From Dipteris shenzhenensis (Eukaryota > Polypodiophyta > Polypodiopsida > Gleicheniales): 64,000 nucleotides of DNA. Position numbers and translations under genes: made by a program. Below the pieces are notes generated by a model. The model ran no database searches. It was not told the origin of the DNA and saw only the letters and a program-made list of their open reading frames with translations. The stretch lies in the NCBI GenBank assembly GCA_047967505.1, contig CM106541.1. One strand, written 5' to 3'. Each line of letters begins with the position of its first letter. The stretch's first letter is position 1. This document shows, in pieces, positions 11,776-23,896 of the stretch.

Positions 11776-12150
11776 TATATTCTCTATGCACACGGACCAT
11801 GGTTTGTACGAAATTGGGGTCCTTTGTCAATTTGGAATACACAAGGCAAGGAGAAGTCGCACTATAGAGCCAAGGCAGCATGGTGGTGGTGTCACTCGCA
11901 GCAATGCACTGCATGAGATGTTCGACTAGTTTTTTAGATGTTTACCAGGAAGGACTTTGAAGTCTGAAAAGGCAAAGGCATCAAAAATTGCAAAAGCTGT
12001 TCAAATTGTATTAAAGAATAGAAGGCATAGTGCTTGGAAAGCATCCATAGGGAGTCAAGGAGTCGCACATTAGTTGCAAGCTAGAGTGAGAGAAGGGAGT
12101 AGATGGGTCCAACCACCAATAGAAGCTATGGTGTAATTGTGTACAAATAT

Positions 12151-12240
12151 GAAATAAAAATATTGCTTATTTTGACCACAATTTGTGTACTCTCTTAAAT
12201 ATCTTGCTTATTTTGACCACAATTTTTGTACTCACACAAC
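12151..12240. repeat. Tandem duplication of about 42 bp
   Basis: Two near-identical copies contain CTTATTTTGACCACAATTT followed by GTACTC, just downstream of the transposase relic. Confidence 0.85.
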
Positions 12241-12246
12241 GTTGGG

Positions 12247-12470
12247 AAAGTGGGGACCATGGTAAAGAAGGGGGGAGAGAAGGGAGGGGCGTGGGGCAGG
12301 GCAAGGGGAGGGGTGGAGTGGTAGCAAGGGTGGGCGGAGAGGGGGATGGGGGTATGGGGGAGGGCAACATGTGTGGGCGGGGCAAGTAGGGGGAGGGCAA
12401 GGGGGGGGAGGGCAACGAGGGTGGGGGGGTGGAGGGGTTAGGGTGGGGGTAGGCGGCACGATGAAACCCT
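12247..12470. repeat. G-rich low-complexity tract
   Basis: Runs of GGGG separated by short A/T/C words. It could form G-quadruplexes on the plus strand. No coding support. Confidence 0.85.
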
Positions 12471-12734
12471 AAATGTAATTAAAAGGGATGTCAAAACATG
12501 ATGGGCCCTTATAAAAAGATTTTAAAAACCCTAACTCTGATTATTCAATGGCAAGAGTGAAGAACACTGCTAGACCCACTGGACGCCACCTCCACCCTTC
12601 CTCCTCTAGCTCCACCACCTCCATGGCGTCCATGCACACGAACCTATTGGGGTCCTGGTGGTGCCTCCCCTGACTCTCGTGAGCCCTCCCCCAACTCCCC
12701 CAAGTCCCGTGAGCCCACTCCCCAACCCCAAAAG

Positions 12735-12875
12735 CATGAGCCTTCCCCTCAGCCTTCTCCCTAGCCTTCCCCTCAGCCTTCCCCTCAGCCTCAGCCTCAG
12801 CTTGAGACCCTCAGCCTTCCCCTCAGCCTTCCCCTCAACCTACCCCTCAGCCTTCCCCTTGGCCTTCCCCTCCCC
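12735..12875. repeat. 12-bp minisatellite (CCTTCCCCTCAG)n
   Basis: About ten imperfect copies of CCTTCCCCTCAG. The repeating Pro-Ser-Ala-Phe translation is a by-product of the repeat. Confidence 0.9.
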
Positions 12876-12884
12876 ATGACATCA

Positions 12885-15800
12885 CCACTGCCATTCTCCA
12901 CTAGTGGCATTCTCCACAGAGATTGACACAATTCCATATGACCTCTGCACAGCAGAGACAGTGATCACTACATAGAAGAATGCACATGTGAGTTTAGGCT
13001 TCTCAATGCCATTTCTTAGGGCCTAATAAGAGATTGGCACCACTGCCATTCTCCACTTGTACAAATGTTTACCCTACTATTCTAGGAGGGGTATTCCAGT
13101 GATCATAGGAGAGTGGTGTCCTATTCCATTCCACATGTGAGTTTGACGATCTCAATGTCATTATGTAGTTGCCAGCATGAGATTGGCATCACTGCCATTC
13201 TCCGCTAGTGGTAATCTAGACAAATTGAACCTATAGATTGACATTCCATTAATTTTATTGGTTGCAGTAAGATAATGGAAAAAGTGCCAATGCACATGTG
13301 AGTTTAGGATTCCTTGTGCATGTTTTCAGGTCATGGTATGAGATTGGCATCACTGCCATTCTCCACTTGTACAAATATTTACCCTACTATTCTAGGAGGG
13401 GTATTCCAGTGATCATAGGAGAGTGGTGTCCGATTCCAATCCACATGTGAGTTTTATGATCTCAGAGATTGACACAATTCCATATGATCTCTACACAGTG
13501 GAGACAGTGATCACTACATAGAAGAATGCACATGTGAGTTTAGGATTCCTTGTGCATGTGAGTTTAGAAGAATGCACATGTGAGTTTAGGCTTCTCAATG
13601 ACATTTCTTAGGGCCTAATAAGAGATTGGCACCACTACCATTCTCCACTTGTACAAATGTTTACCCTACTATTCTAGGAGGGGTATTCCAGTGATCATAG
13701 GAGAGTGGTGTCCTAATGCATTCCACATGTGAGTTTGATGATCTCAGTGTCATTATGTAGTTGCCAGCATGAGATTGGCATCACTGCCATTCTCCGCTAG
13801 TGGTAATCTAGACAAACTGAACCTATAGATTGACATTCCACTAATTTTATTGGCTGCAGTAGGATAGTGGCAAAAGTGCCAATGCACATGTGAGTTTAGA
13901 TTGGCATCACTGCCATTCTCCACTAGTGGTCCAATAATTTTATTGGCTGCAGTAGGATAATAGCAAAAGTGCCAATGCACATGTGAGTTTAGAATTCCTT
14001 GTGCATGTTTTCTGTTCATGGTATGAGATTGGCACCACTACCATTTATTAGGGCCTAATAAGAGATTGGCACCACTGCCATTCTCCACTTGTCCAATAGT
14101 TTTATTGGCTGCAGTAGGATAATAGCAAAAGTGCCAATGCACATGTGAGTTTAGAATTCCTTGTGCATGTTTTCGGTTCATGGTATGAGATTGGCACCAC
14201 TGCCATTCTCCACAGAGATTAACACAATTCCATATGATCTCTACACAGTGGAGACAGTGATCACTACATAGAAGAATGCACATGTGAGTTTATGATTCTC
14301 AATGCCATTTCTTGGGGCAAGCATGAGATTTGCATCACTTCTATTCTCCGCTAGTGGTAATCTAGACAAACTGAACCTTTCCACTAATTTTATTAGCTGC
14401 AATAGGATAATGGCAAAAGTGCCAATGCACATGTGAGTTTAGGATTCCATATGATCTCTACACAGTGGAGACAGTGATCACTGCATAGAAGAATGCACAG
14501 TAGGATAATGGAAAAAGTGCATGTTTTCATGGCATGGTATGAGATTGGCACCACTGCCATTCTCCACTGGTGGCATTCTCCACAGATATTGACACAAATC
14601 CATATGATCTCTACACATGTGAGTTTAGGCTTCTCAATGCCATTTCTTAGGGCCTAATAAGAGATTGGCACCATTGCCATTCTCCACTTATACAAATGTT
14701 TACCCTACTATTCTAGGAGGGGTATTCCAGTGATCATAAGAGAGTGGTGTCCTATTCCATTCCACATGTGAGTTTGATGATCTCAGTGCCATTCTCCACT
14801 GGTGGCATTCTCCACAGATATTGACACAAATCCATATGATCTCTACACATGTGAGTTTAGGCTTCTCAATGCCATTTCTTAGGGCCTAATAAGAGATTGG
14901 CACCACTGCCATTCTCCACTTGTACAAATGTGAAGAATGCACATGTGAGTTTATGATTCTCAATGCCATTTCTTAGGGCAAGCATGAGATTGGCATCACT
15001 GCCATTCTCCGCTAAAGGTAATCTAGACAAACTAAACATATAGATTGACATTCCACTAATTTTATTGGCTGCAGTAGGATAATGGCAAAAGTGCCAATGT
15101 ACCATATGATCTCTACACAACGGAGACAGTGATCACTACATAGAAGAATGCACATGTGAGTTTATGATTCTCAATGCCATTTCTTAGGGCAAGCATGAGA
15201 TTGGCATCATTGCCATTCTCCGCTAAAGGTAATCTAGACAAACTAAACATATAGATTGACATTCCACTAATTTTATTGGCTACAGTAGGATAATGGCAAA
15301 AGTGCCAATGCACATGTGAGTTTAGGATTCCTTGTGCATGTTTTTAGGTCATGGTATGAGATTGGCACCACTACCATTCTCCACAGAGATTGACACAATT
15401 CCATATTATCTCTACACAGTGGCGACAGTGATCACTACATAGAAGCATGCACATTACCACTAGCGGAGAATGGCAGTAGGATAATGGCAAAAGTGCCAAT
15501 GCACATGTGAGTTTAGGATTCCTTGTGCATGTTTTTAGGTTATGGTATGAGATTGGCACCACTGCCATTCTCCGCTAAAGGTAATCTAGACAAACTAAAC
15601 CTATAGATTGAAATTCCACTAATTTTATTGGCTGCAGTAGGATAATGGCAAAAGTGCCAATGCACATGTGAGTTTATGATTCCTTGTGCATGTTTTCAGG
15701 TCATGGTATGAGATTGGCACCACTGCCATTCTCCACTGGTGGCATTCTCCATAGAGATTGACACAATTCCATATGATATCTACATAGCGGAGACGGTGAT

Positions 15801-18800
15801 CACTACATAGAAGAATGCACATGTGAGTTTTATGGTCTCAGTGTCATTATGTATTTGCCAGCATGAGATTGGCATCACTGCCATTCTCCACTAGTGGTAA
15901 TCTAAACAAACTAAACCTATAGATATACATTCCACTATATTTATTGGCTGCAGTAGGATAATGGCAAAAGTTTCAATGCACATGTATGTGAGTTTGATGA
16001 TCTCATTGTCTTTATGTAGTTGCCAGCATGAGATTGGCATCACTGCCATTCTCCACTAGTGGTAGTGCCAATGCACATGTGAGTTTAGGATTCCTTGTGC
16101 ATGTTTTTAGGTCATGGTATGAGATTGGCACCACTGCCATTCTCCATAGATATTGACACAATTCCATATATGATATCTACACAGCAGAGACGGTGATCAC
16201 TACATAGAAGAATGCACATGTAGTGGTAATCTAGACAAACTAAACCTATAGGATGACATTCCACTAATTTTATTGGCTGCACATGTGAGTTTAGGCTTCA
16301 CAATGCCATTTTCTAGGGCCTAATAAGAGATTGGCACCACTACATAGAAGAATGCACATGTGAGTTTAGGCTTCTCAATGCCATTTCTTAGGGCCTAATA
16401 AGAGATTGGCACCACTGCCATTCTCCACTTGTACAAATGTGGTCATAGGAGAGTGTTGTCCGATTCCAATCAACATGTGAGTTTGATGATCTCAGAGATT
16501 GACACAGTTCCATATGATCTCTACACAGTGGAGACAGTGACCACTACATAGAAGAATGCACATGTGAGATTAGGATTCCTTGTGCACCACTGCCATTCTC
16601 CACTGGTGGCATTCTATAATGGCAAAAGTGCCAATCCACATGTGAGTTTAGGATTCCTTGTGCATGTTCTCAGGTCATGGTATGAGATTGGCACCACTGC
16701 CATTCTCCACTGGTGGCATTCCCCACAGAGATTAACACAAATCTATATGATCTCTACATAGCAGAGACAGTGATCACTGCATAGAAGAATGCACATGTGA
16801 GTTTAGGCTTCTCAATGCCATTTATTAGGGCCTAATAAGAGATAGGCACCACGGCCATTCTCCACTTGTAGAAATGTTTACCCTACTATTCTAGGAGGGG
16901 TATTCCAGTGATCATAGGAGAGTGGTGTCTGATTCCAATCCAAATGTGAGTTTAGGATTCCATATGATCTCTACACAGTGGAGACAGTGATCACTGCATA
17001 GAAGAATGCACAGTAGGATAATGGCAAAAGTGCATGTTTTCAGGTCATGGTATGAGATTGGCACCACTGCCATTCTCCACTGGTGGCATTCTCCACAGAT
17101 ATTGACACAAATCCATATGATCTCTACACATGTGAGTTTAGGCTTCTCAATGCCATTTCTTAGGGCCTAATAAGAGATTGGCACCACTGCCATTCTCCAC
17201 TTGTACAAATGTTTACCCTACTATTCTAGAAGGGGTATTCCAGTGATCATAAGAGAGTGGTGTCCTATTCCATTCCACATGTGAGTTTGATGATCTCAGT
17301 GTCATTATGTAGTTGACATCATGAGATTGGCATCACTGCCATTCTCCGCTAGTGGTAATCTAGACAAACTGAACCTATAGATTGACATTCCAGTAATTTT
17401 ATTGGCTGTAGTAGGATAATGGCAAAAGTGCCAATGCACATGTGAGTTTAGGATTCCTTGTGCATGTTTTCAGGTCATGGTATGAGATTAGCACCACTGC
17501 CATTCTCCACAGAGATTGACACAATTCCATATGCAGCGGAGATAGTGATCACTACATAGAAGAATGCACATGTGAGTTTAATGATCTTAGTGTCATTATG
17601 TAGTTGCCAGCATGAGATTGGCATCACTGCCATTCTCCGCTAGTGGTAATCTAGACAAACTGAACCTATAGATTGACATTCCACTAATTTTATTGGCTGC
17701 AGTAGGATAGTGGCAAAAGTGCCAATGCACATGAGAATCTAGATTGGCATCACTACCATTCTCCACTAGTGGTCCAATAATTTTATTAGCTGCAGTAGGA
17801 TAATAGCAAAAGTGCCAATGCACATGTGAGTTTAGAATTCCTTGTGCATGTTTTCAGTTCATGGTATGAGATTAGCACCACTGCCATTTATTAGGGCCTA
17901 GTAAGAGATTGGCACCACTATGTAGTGGTAATCTAGACAAACTAAACCTATAGATTGACATTCCACTAATTTTATTGGCTGCACATGTGAGTTTAGGCTT
18001 CACAGTGCCATTTTCTAGGCCTAATAAGAGATTGGCACCACTACATAGAAGAATGCACATGTGAGTTTAGGCTTCTCAATGCCATTTCTTAGGGCCTAAT
18101 AAGAGATTGGCACCATTGCCATTCTCCACTTGTACAAATGTTTACCCTACTATTCTAGGAGGGATATTCCATTGATCATAGGAGAGTGTTGTCCGATTCC
18201 AATCCACATGTGAGTTTGATGATCTCAGAGATTGACACAGTTCCATATGATCTCTACACAGCGGAGACAGTGATCACTACATAGAAGAATGCACATGTGA
18301 GTTTAGGATTCCTTGTGCACCACTGCCATTCTCCACTGGTGGCATTCTATAATGGCAAAAGTGCCAATCCACATGTGAGTTTAGGATTCCTTGTGCATGT
18401 TTTCAGGTCATGGTATGAGATTGGCACCATTGCCATTCTCCACTGGTGGCATTCCCCACAGAAATTGACACAAATCCATATGATCTCTACACAACGGACA
18501 CAGTGATCACTACATAGAAGAATGCACATGTGAGTTTAGGCTTCTCAATGCCATTTATTAGGGCCTAATAAGAGATTGGCACTACTACCATTCTCCACTT
18601 GTACAAATGTTTACCCTACTATTCTAGGAGGGGTATTCCAATGATCATAGGAGAGTGGTGTCCGATTCCAATCCAAATGTGAGTTTAGGATTCCATATGA
18701 TCTCTCTACACAGCGGAGATAGTGATCACTGCATAGAAGAATGCACAATAGGATAATGGCAAAAGTGCAAGTTTTCAGGTCATGGTATGAGATTGGCACC

Positions 18801-19400
18801 ACTGCCATTCTCCACAGATATTGACACAAATCCATATGATCTCTGCAAATGTGAGTTTAGGCTTCTCAATGCCATTTCTTAGGGCCTAATAAGAGATTGG
18901 CACCACTGCCATTCTCCAGTTGTACAAATGTTTACCCTACTATTCTAGGAGGGGTATTCCAGTGATCATAGTAGAGTGGTGTCCTATTCCATTCCACATG
19001 TGAGTTTTATGATCTCAGTGTCATTATGTAGTTGCCAGCATGAGATTGGCATCACTACCATTCTCCGCTAGTGGTAGTCTAGACAAACTGAACCTATAGA
19101 TTGACATTCCACTAATTTTATTGGCTGCAGTAGGATAATGGCAAAAGTGCCAATGCACATGTGAGTTTAGGATTCCTTGTGCATGTTTTCAGGTCATGGT
19201 ATGAGATTGGCACCACTGCCATTCTCCATTGGTGGCATTCTCCACAGAGATTGACACAATTCCATATGATCTCTACACAGCGGAGACAGTGATCACTACA
19301 TAGAAGAATGCACATGTGAGTTTGATGATCTTAGTGTCATTATGTAGTTGCCAGCATGAGATTGGCATCACTGCCATTCTCCACTAGTGCCACTCTCAAG
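12885..19400. repeat. Complex satellite of reshuffled modules
   Basis: Roughly 6.5 kb composed of a few modules in changing order and orientation of linkage. Recurrent pieces are GAGATTGGCACCACTGCCAT followed by TCTCCAC; GAATGCACATGTGAGTTTA; GTGATCACTACATAGAAGAA; TTTACCCTACTATTCTAGGA; TAGATTGACATTCCACTAAT followed by TTTATTGGCTGCAGTAGGAT. A full cycle is about 500 bp, but many cycles are truncated or jump between modules, commonly at TGCCATTCTCC. Peptides containing H-W-H-F-C-H-Y-P-T in the minus frames recur only because the DNA repeats, and all are short. Confidence 0.93.
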
Positions 19401-19520
19401 GACTTCTTATGAGGTCTTTCAATTTATCTCAAGGGATATTGGCACTAGTGCCACTCTCAAGGACTTCTTATGAGGTCTTGGAGAATGGCACTGGTGCCAT
19501 TCTCCATTTAAAATTAGAAT
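19401..19520. repeat. Satellite edge: duplicated 37-bp unit and near-palindrome
   Basis: Two copies of CACTAGTGCCACTCTCAAGG with the following ACTTCTTATGAGGTCTT are followed by a 26-bp near-palindrome at 19480-19505 (GGAGAATGGCAC, TG, GTGCCATTCTCC). Confidence 0.9.
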
Positions 19521-19965
19521 TTCAATCTCTAAATTTGCCATTCAATCATGAAAATCAAAATTGAGATTGAAGTTTAACTTGAAATCAAAATTTGAAAACT
19601 AGAATTTCGGTTTTGAAATACAATTTCAAACAGAATAATTTCAATTTGAAATACAAATTGAAATTAAAAATATCAATATGAATTTGAATTTGAATTTAAA
19701 TTTGGAGAGAATGGCATAAGTGCCACTCTATATATCCAAAATTCAAAAGGGAACAATGGCGGGAAGAGCTATATTTCAAAATTTGAATTATTTAGTAGTT
19801 TCAAACTATCACTTTTAACTTTCAATCTACATTTCAGAGAAATCAAGACCTTTTCTCTCATTTCAATTGATGCCTTTCCCTCATTCACTTTCTATTCATT
19901 CCAAACAACTCATTTTAATTTAGCAGAATTGGAGAGGAGTCTCAGAGTTTTACTCACCACAGCTC
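19520..19965. other. AT-rich stretch with AAATTT-type simple sequence
   Basis: Repeated AAATTTGAA/TTTCAA words at 19530-19720; no gene recognised. Confidence 0.6.
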
Positions 19966-20385
19966 TCAGAGGCAGGGGCAGAATCGACTTTGTGAAGTCC
20001 CTTTTGAGGCCGGTGACTTTGTGAAGTCCTCTTGTGGGATTTTACCACTGAGATTGTTGTGACCAAAGAGGTGGTTGAAGGACTTGAAAGAATCGGGATT
20101 GCACCTGAAAGAATCGGCTGAAAGGTCGAGCTGCTCTAGGGCGAGAACGAGAGTTTGCAGCTGGCAGCATCCCGTGATAAGCAAACGAATTTCATCGAGC
20201 AGCTTATTACTAGCATTTTTTCTACCGTCTTCTTCTTCTTCATCATCTCTTTGCTTAGGCGGCTAATCTGAGGAGGCAAAGCTCCCGTTATTTGGTTGCC
20301 TCCATGCAAGATGGTGTGAACGAAAATCACGTTGAAGAGCTCGGGCGGGAGAGTTCCATGGATGCTGTTTCCCTGAAGAGCTCAA
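19966..20385 (-). pseudogene. Leucine-rich-repeat gene remnant
   Basis: On the minus strand, successive pieces match plant LRR receptor repeats: Q-G-N-S-I-H-G-T-L-P-P-E-L-F, then G-N-Q-I-T-G-A-L-P-P-Q-I-S-R-L, L-E-Q-L-D-L-S-A-D-S-F and N-N-L-S-G-K-I-P. The N-x-L/I-x-G-x-L/I-P signature is that of extracellular LRRs of receptor-like kinases. Three pieces lie in different frames, with no kinase domain and no signal peptide nearby, so this is a small broken fragment. Confidence 0.6.
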
Positions 20386-20389
20386 GCAT

Positions 20390-22100
20390 TAAAGAGCTCA
20401 AGTGGCACGGCTGATCGAGCGCTCCAAAAGCACGGGTATGGCTCAAGCGGCACAGCTCATTGACCGATCCAATTCATATGATGGCGTAGCTTTCTATGGG
20501 GCGTTGGCGCAAGAGACGCCACTCCAATAGCAAGGCGTGTCGTTGCTCACGAGAGTGCAACTTCCCACGAGAAAACAGTCGATCAACATAGGGCAACGAG
20601 CGCAATGACAGAGAAGATATTAGGGTATTTCAATTTTTTACCTTCTAACCTTTTGCTTTTCGTTAAAAAACAAATTTAACAATTTTTTACCTTCATTAGT
20701 TTAAGCTTTTGCTTTTTGTTAAAATTGCATTCAAGGCTTCATACTACATTGGCCTAGCCTATAATTTGCCATTATTGCCAGTCTTTATAATTAGCATCCA
20801 TAGGTTGATCCTCTTTATCACATCCTCTTCATTTATTGTTGTTAGGGATTCAGATAAAATCGAAAAAGTGCCTTAAGATGTTTTCCAAGTAAATACTTGC
20901 AAGACTTTCTTTGGCAATTTCCCATTCCTTGCATCTGCATTCTAAGCAATTCTAAGCAGCACATGCTTCAACATGTAATCCTTTGATAAGTCTTGACACA
21001 TTTCTAGGGAAGCACTTTTTTCCAATCAGAGCTTGGAAGCACTTATTTTTGTGTGCAAGAGTGTACATGCTATCTTTTATCACCTCCAAGCTCGTTGAGG
21101 TGCAAGCACACCTTAAAGCTACATCGATTATCGAGATACTTGTCACCATCGAAGTATATGTTGCTTCCATGTTCTCTAGCAATTGCCTTTTTTGAATAAT
21201 GTAGTAATGAGTATCATAGAACCAAATCACACTAGTTGTATAACAAACACGTGATCTTAACTTGAAAAGGTGAGTATCTCAAAGCCAAATCACACTCCTT
21301 ATTTTGTGAACCACCATGTGGTCATAACTTGGAAAACATGAGTATTATAAAGCCAAATCACACACCTGATCTTAGACATCATAATGATCCCATATTTATT
21401 CTCTATTATGACACTAAAGCAGATACGCTAAACCTTAAGATCAAACAAGCACACACTCAAAAGAAGTACAAAGCCGTTAGTGGCTACAAAGAATTTCCCA
21501 ACAAAGCTTTCATTGATGTTGACATCATTGATAAATGAAGGCAATTCCTATTTTGTGATAGATGATCTATTTCAAAGTTTTTAGTATATGCTTTTCAAGT
21601 TGCTTTTTAGTATAAACACCAATTAGCCAACTAATGGAGGAATTGGGACATATCTAACATTTATTTTATTTCTTTCCTTTAACATATCTAACGTATGCAT
21701 TTCTTTTATTTCTATTTTACATTGTCCACACTCATTTTCTTCCTTTTTTACATTGTCCTCACGCCTTTTATTTAACCTATTCTCATCTTCCTTTAAAAAA
21801 ATCCATAGCTTGCGATCTAATGATGAGCATGATTACAATTTTTTTAACATGGAGAAAAATCACATTCTCGTCAACTAATTCAATCTATACCTTAAAATTT
21901 TACATTACTTGGACCTTGATCAAGAAAAACATACTCTAACATAAAAATTTGTAACTTAACCAACCTAGCATAACCAAACTAACGTGAATAAACTCACATA
22001 ACGAGCTAGGTTTCATAAAGTAATATCGATCAACTTTACCACATATATGAATAAATGGAAGTAAAATAATGTATGGTTTCAAATGAATACCACGTTCACA
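20390..22100. other. Intergenic stretch, no recognisable gene
   Basis: AT-rich from about 20620. Short open frames (20952-21230 minus, 21329-21538 plus) show no recognised motif. A (CA)n run lies at about 22095-22110. Confidence 0.45.
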
Positions 22101-22119
22101 CACACACACAAAGTCTATG

Positions 22120-22390
22120 GTCTCAAGTTCTGGCATTGCAATGGGAGAATGGCACTACTGCCATCCTCCAATCTCCCCATTTTGCAAAGCTAAAAATTTC
22201 TAAATTTGCTCCACTTCCATTCTCCCATTGCAATGTCCCAATTCAAAACATTGGCTTTGCAAAGGGGGAATGGCACCAGTGCCATTCTCCCATTGTGATT
22301 TACCGAATCAAATCTTGGCATGCAAAGGGGAAATGGCACTAGTGCCAATCTCCCAGATTCAAAGTTTTGGCTTCACAGAGTCAAAATGGC
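22120..22390. repeat. About 64-bp palindrome-centred tandem repeat, block 1
   Basis: Units share CATTGCAATG, a TTCAAAA...TTGGCTTTGCAAAG spacer and an inverted core GGAGAATGGCAC...GTGCCATTCTCC. About four imperfect units. Confidence 0.85.
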
Positions 22391-22822
22391 ACATGTGAGT
22401 TTGATGATCTCAGTGTCATTATGTAGGTGCCAGCATGAGATTGGCATCACTGCCATTCTCCGCTAGTGGTAATCTAGGCAAACTAAACCTGTAGATTGAC
22501 ATTCCACTAATTTTATTGGCTACAGTAGGATAATGGCAAAAGTGCAAATGCACATGTGAGTTTAGGATTCCTTGTGCATGTTTTCAGGTCATGGTATGAG
22601 ATTGGCACCACTGCCATTCTCCACAGAGATTGACACAAATCCATATGAACTCTACAGAGCGGAGACTGTGATCATAGGAGAGTGGTGTCCAATTCCATTC
22701 CACATGTGAGTTTGATGATCTCAGTGTCATTATGTAGTTGCCAGCATGAGATTGGCATCACTGCCATTCTCCGCTAGTGGTAATCTAGACAAACTAAACC
22801 TATAGATTGACATTCCACTAAT
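22390..22822. repeat. Satellite fragment captured inside the 64-bp repeat family
   Basis: Carries the same modules as the 12.9-19.4 kb satellite, in two partial cycles, and is bounded on both sides by units of the 64-bp palindromic family. Confidence 0.9.
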
Positions 22823-23545
22823 TCCAATGGGAGAATGGCACCGGTGCCATTCTACCTTTGTGAAGCCAAAATTTTGAATCAGGACATTCCATTGGGAGAA
22901 TGGCACTAGTGCCATTCTCCATTTTCCAATGGGAGAATGGCACACTTTCCTATTACAAAGCCAAAAATTTTAAATTTTAAATTTGCACCACTGCCATTCT
23001 CCCGTTGCAATGTCCCGATTCAAAACTTTGGCTTTGCCATTCTCCCCATGCAATGCCGTGATTCAAAATTTCTACTTCACAAAGACAGTATGGCACTAGT
23101 GCCATTCTCCCATTGCAATGTCACGATTCAGAATCTTGGCTTTGCAAAGGGAAAATGGCACCAGTGCCAGTCTCCCAATGCAATGTCTTGATTCAAAGTT
23201 TGCCTTCATAAAGGGAGAATGGCACCAGTAACATTCGCCCATTGCAATGTCCTAATATAAAATTTTGGCTTTGCAAAGGGAGCATGGCACCATTGGCATT
23301 CTCCCAAGGCAAAGTCCCAAGCCAAAATTTTGTCTTCCAAAGGAAGAATGGCACTAGTCTGTTCTCCTCTTATGAAGACAAATGTTTTTCTCAAGTCAAT
23401 GCATGGGGAAAATGGCACCTTTGCCATTCCCCTTTTCAAAGATGGGATATGCAATTCTCCATAGGAAAGTCGAATTCACATGGAGAATGTCACCAATGCC
23501 ATTCTCCACAATCCCACATGGAGAATGGCACTGGTGCCATTCTCC
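22823..23545. repeat. About 64-bp palindrome-centred tandem repeat, block 2
   Basis: About ten imperfect units with alternating GGAGAATGGCAC and GTGCCATTCTCC arms. The best copy, 22895-22920, is a perfect 26-bp palindrome; 22830-22855 and 23520-23545 are near-perfect. Confidence 0.9.
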
Positions 23546-23559
23546 CCCCGCTACAAGGA

Positions 23560-23896
23560 CAACTTTGTTGGTCTTATGAAATTCTTTGGTTGTAGTTTGT
23601 TCATAATCAATTTACTGTCATCGTAATGAGAGGGGATGGCTACTATCAAATGCATGAATCAGGTCATGACGATGGTGAAAATAATTCATGCTTTAGAAAA
23701 AGTTTTATGAGATTGCTAAAATTTTTAGGGAAATAATTCATGCTTTCATGAAAATTTTGTATAGACTCATTCATGCATTCTAGAGATTTGTACCAATGCC
23801 ATTCTTCCCCTCTAGATTGACATGTTTGATGGTCTTATGAAATTCTTTGGTTGTAATTTGTTCATAATTAATTCTCCGTAATCGTAATGATAGGGG
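23560..23896. repeat. Direct duplication upstream of the DUF8039-DUF7869 gene
   Basis: The segment TTGGTCTTATGAAATTCTTT through GGGGATGGCTA occurs at about 23568-23643 and again at about 23828-23903. The second copy supplies the ATG at 23897. Confidence 0.85.

Larger units (their letters stand above)
9263..12073 (+). pseudogene. RAG1/Transib-core-like DDE transposase relic
   Basis: No close named family was recognised, but the catalytic layout can be read. Exons, all with GT-AG borders: 9263-9942; 10026-10540; 10628-about 11693, with a frameshift near 10745-10770; 11776-12073. Residues in order: D at 10663 (K-M-D-E, followed by E-R-V-S-I-C-I-M-N); D at 10956 (A-G-D-L-K-T-L-K); C-x2-C at 11016 and 11025; a Y where the first zinc His is expected at 11776; H at 11791; E at 11851 (Q-G-K-E-K-S-H-Y). 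D2 to first C is 20 residues, the (H/Y)-to-H step 5, H to E 20. The RAG1 core (D708, C727/C730, H937/H942, E962) has 19, 5 and 20. The N-terminal part has a coiled-coil-like segment (about 9620-9830). In-frame stops at 9383, 9785, 9803, 9821, 11097 and 11361 show it is decayed. A CACTA/CMC-clade relative is the main alternative. Confidence 0.6.

Noticed and set aside
13753-19315. Repeated small proteins containing H-W-H-F-C-H-Y-P-T
   Set aside because: The peptides recur only because the satellite DNA recurs. Each is broken by stops and there is no start or splice logic.
12885-19400. CRISPR-like array
   Set aside because: Repeats are long, irregular and eukaryotic; there are no unique uniform spacers and no cas genes.
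12885-19400. CACAGTG words in the satellite as recombination signal heptamers linked to the RAG1-like gene
   Set aside because: They belong to the repeated module (CTACACAGTGGAGACAGTG). No nonamer at 12- or 23-base spacing was seen, so repetition explains them.
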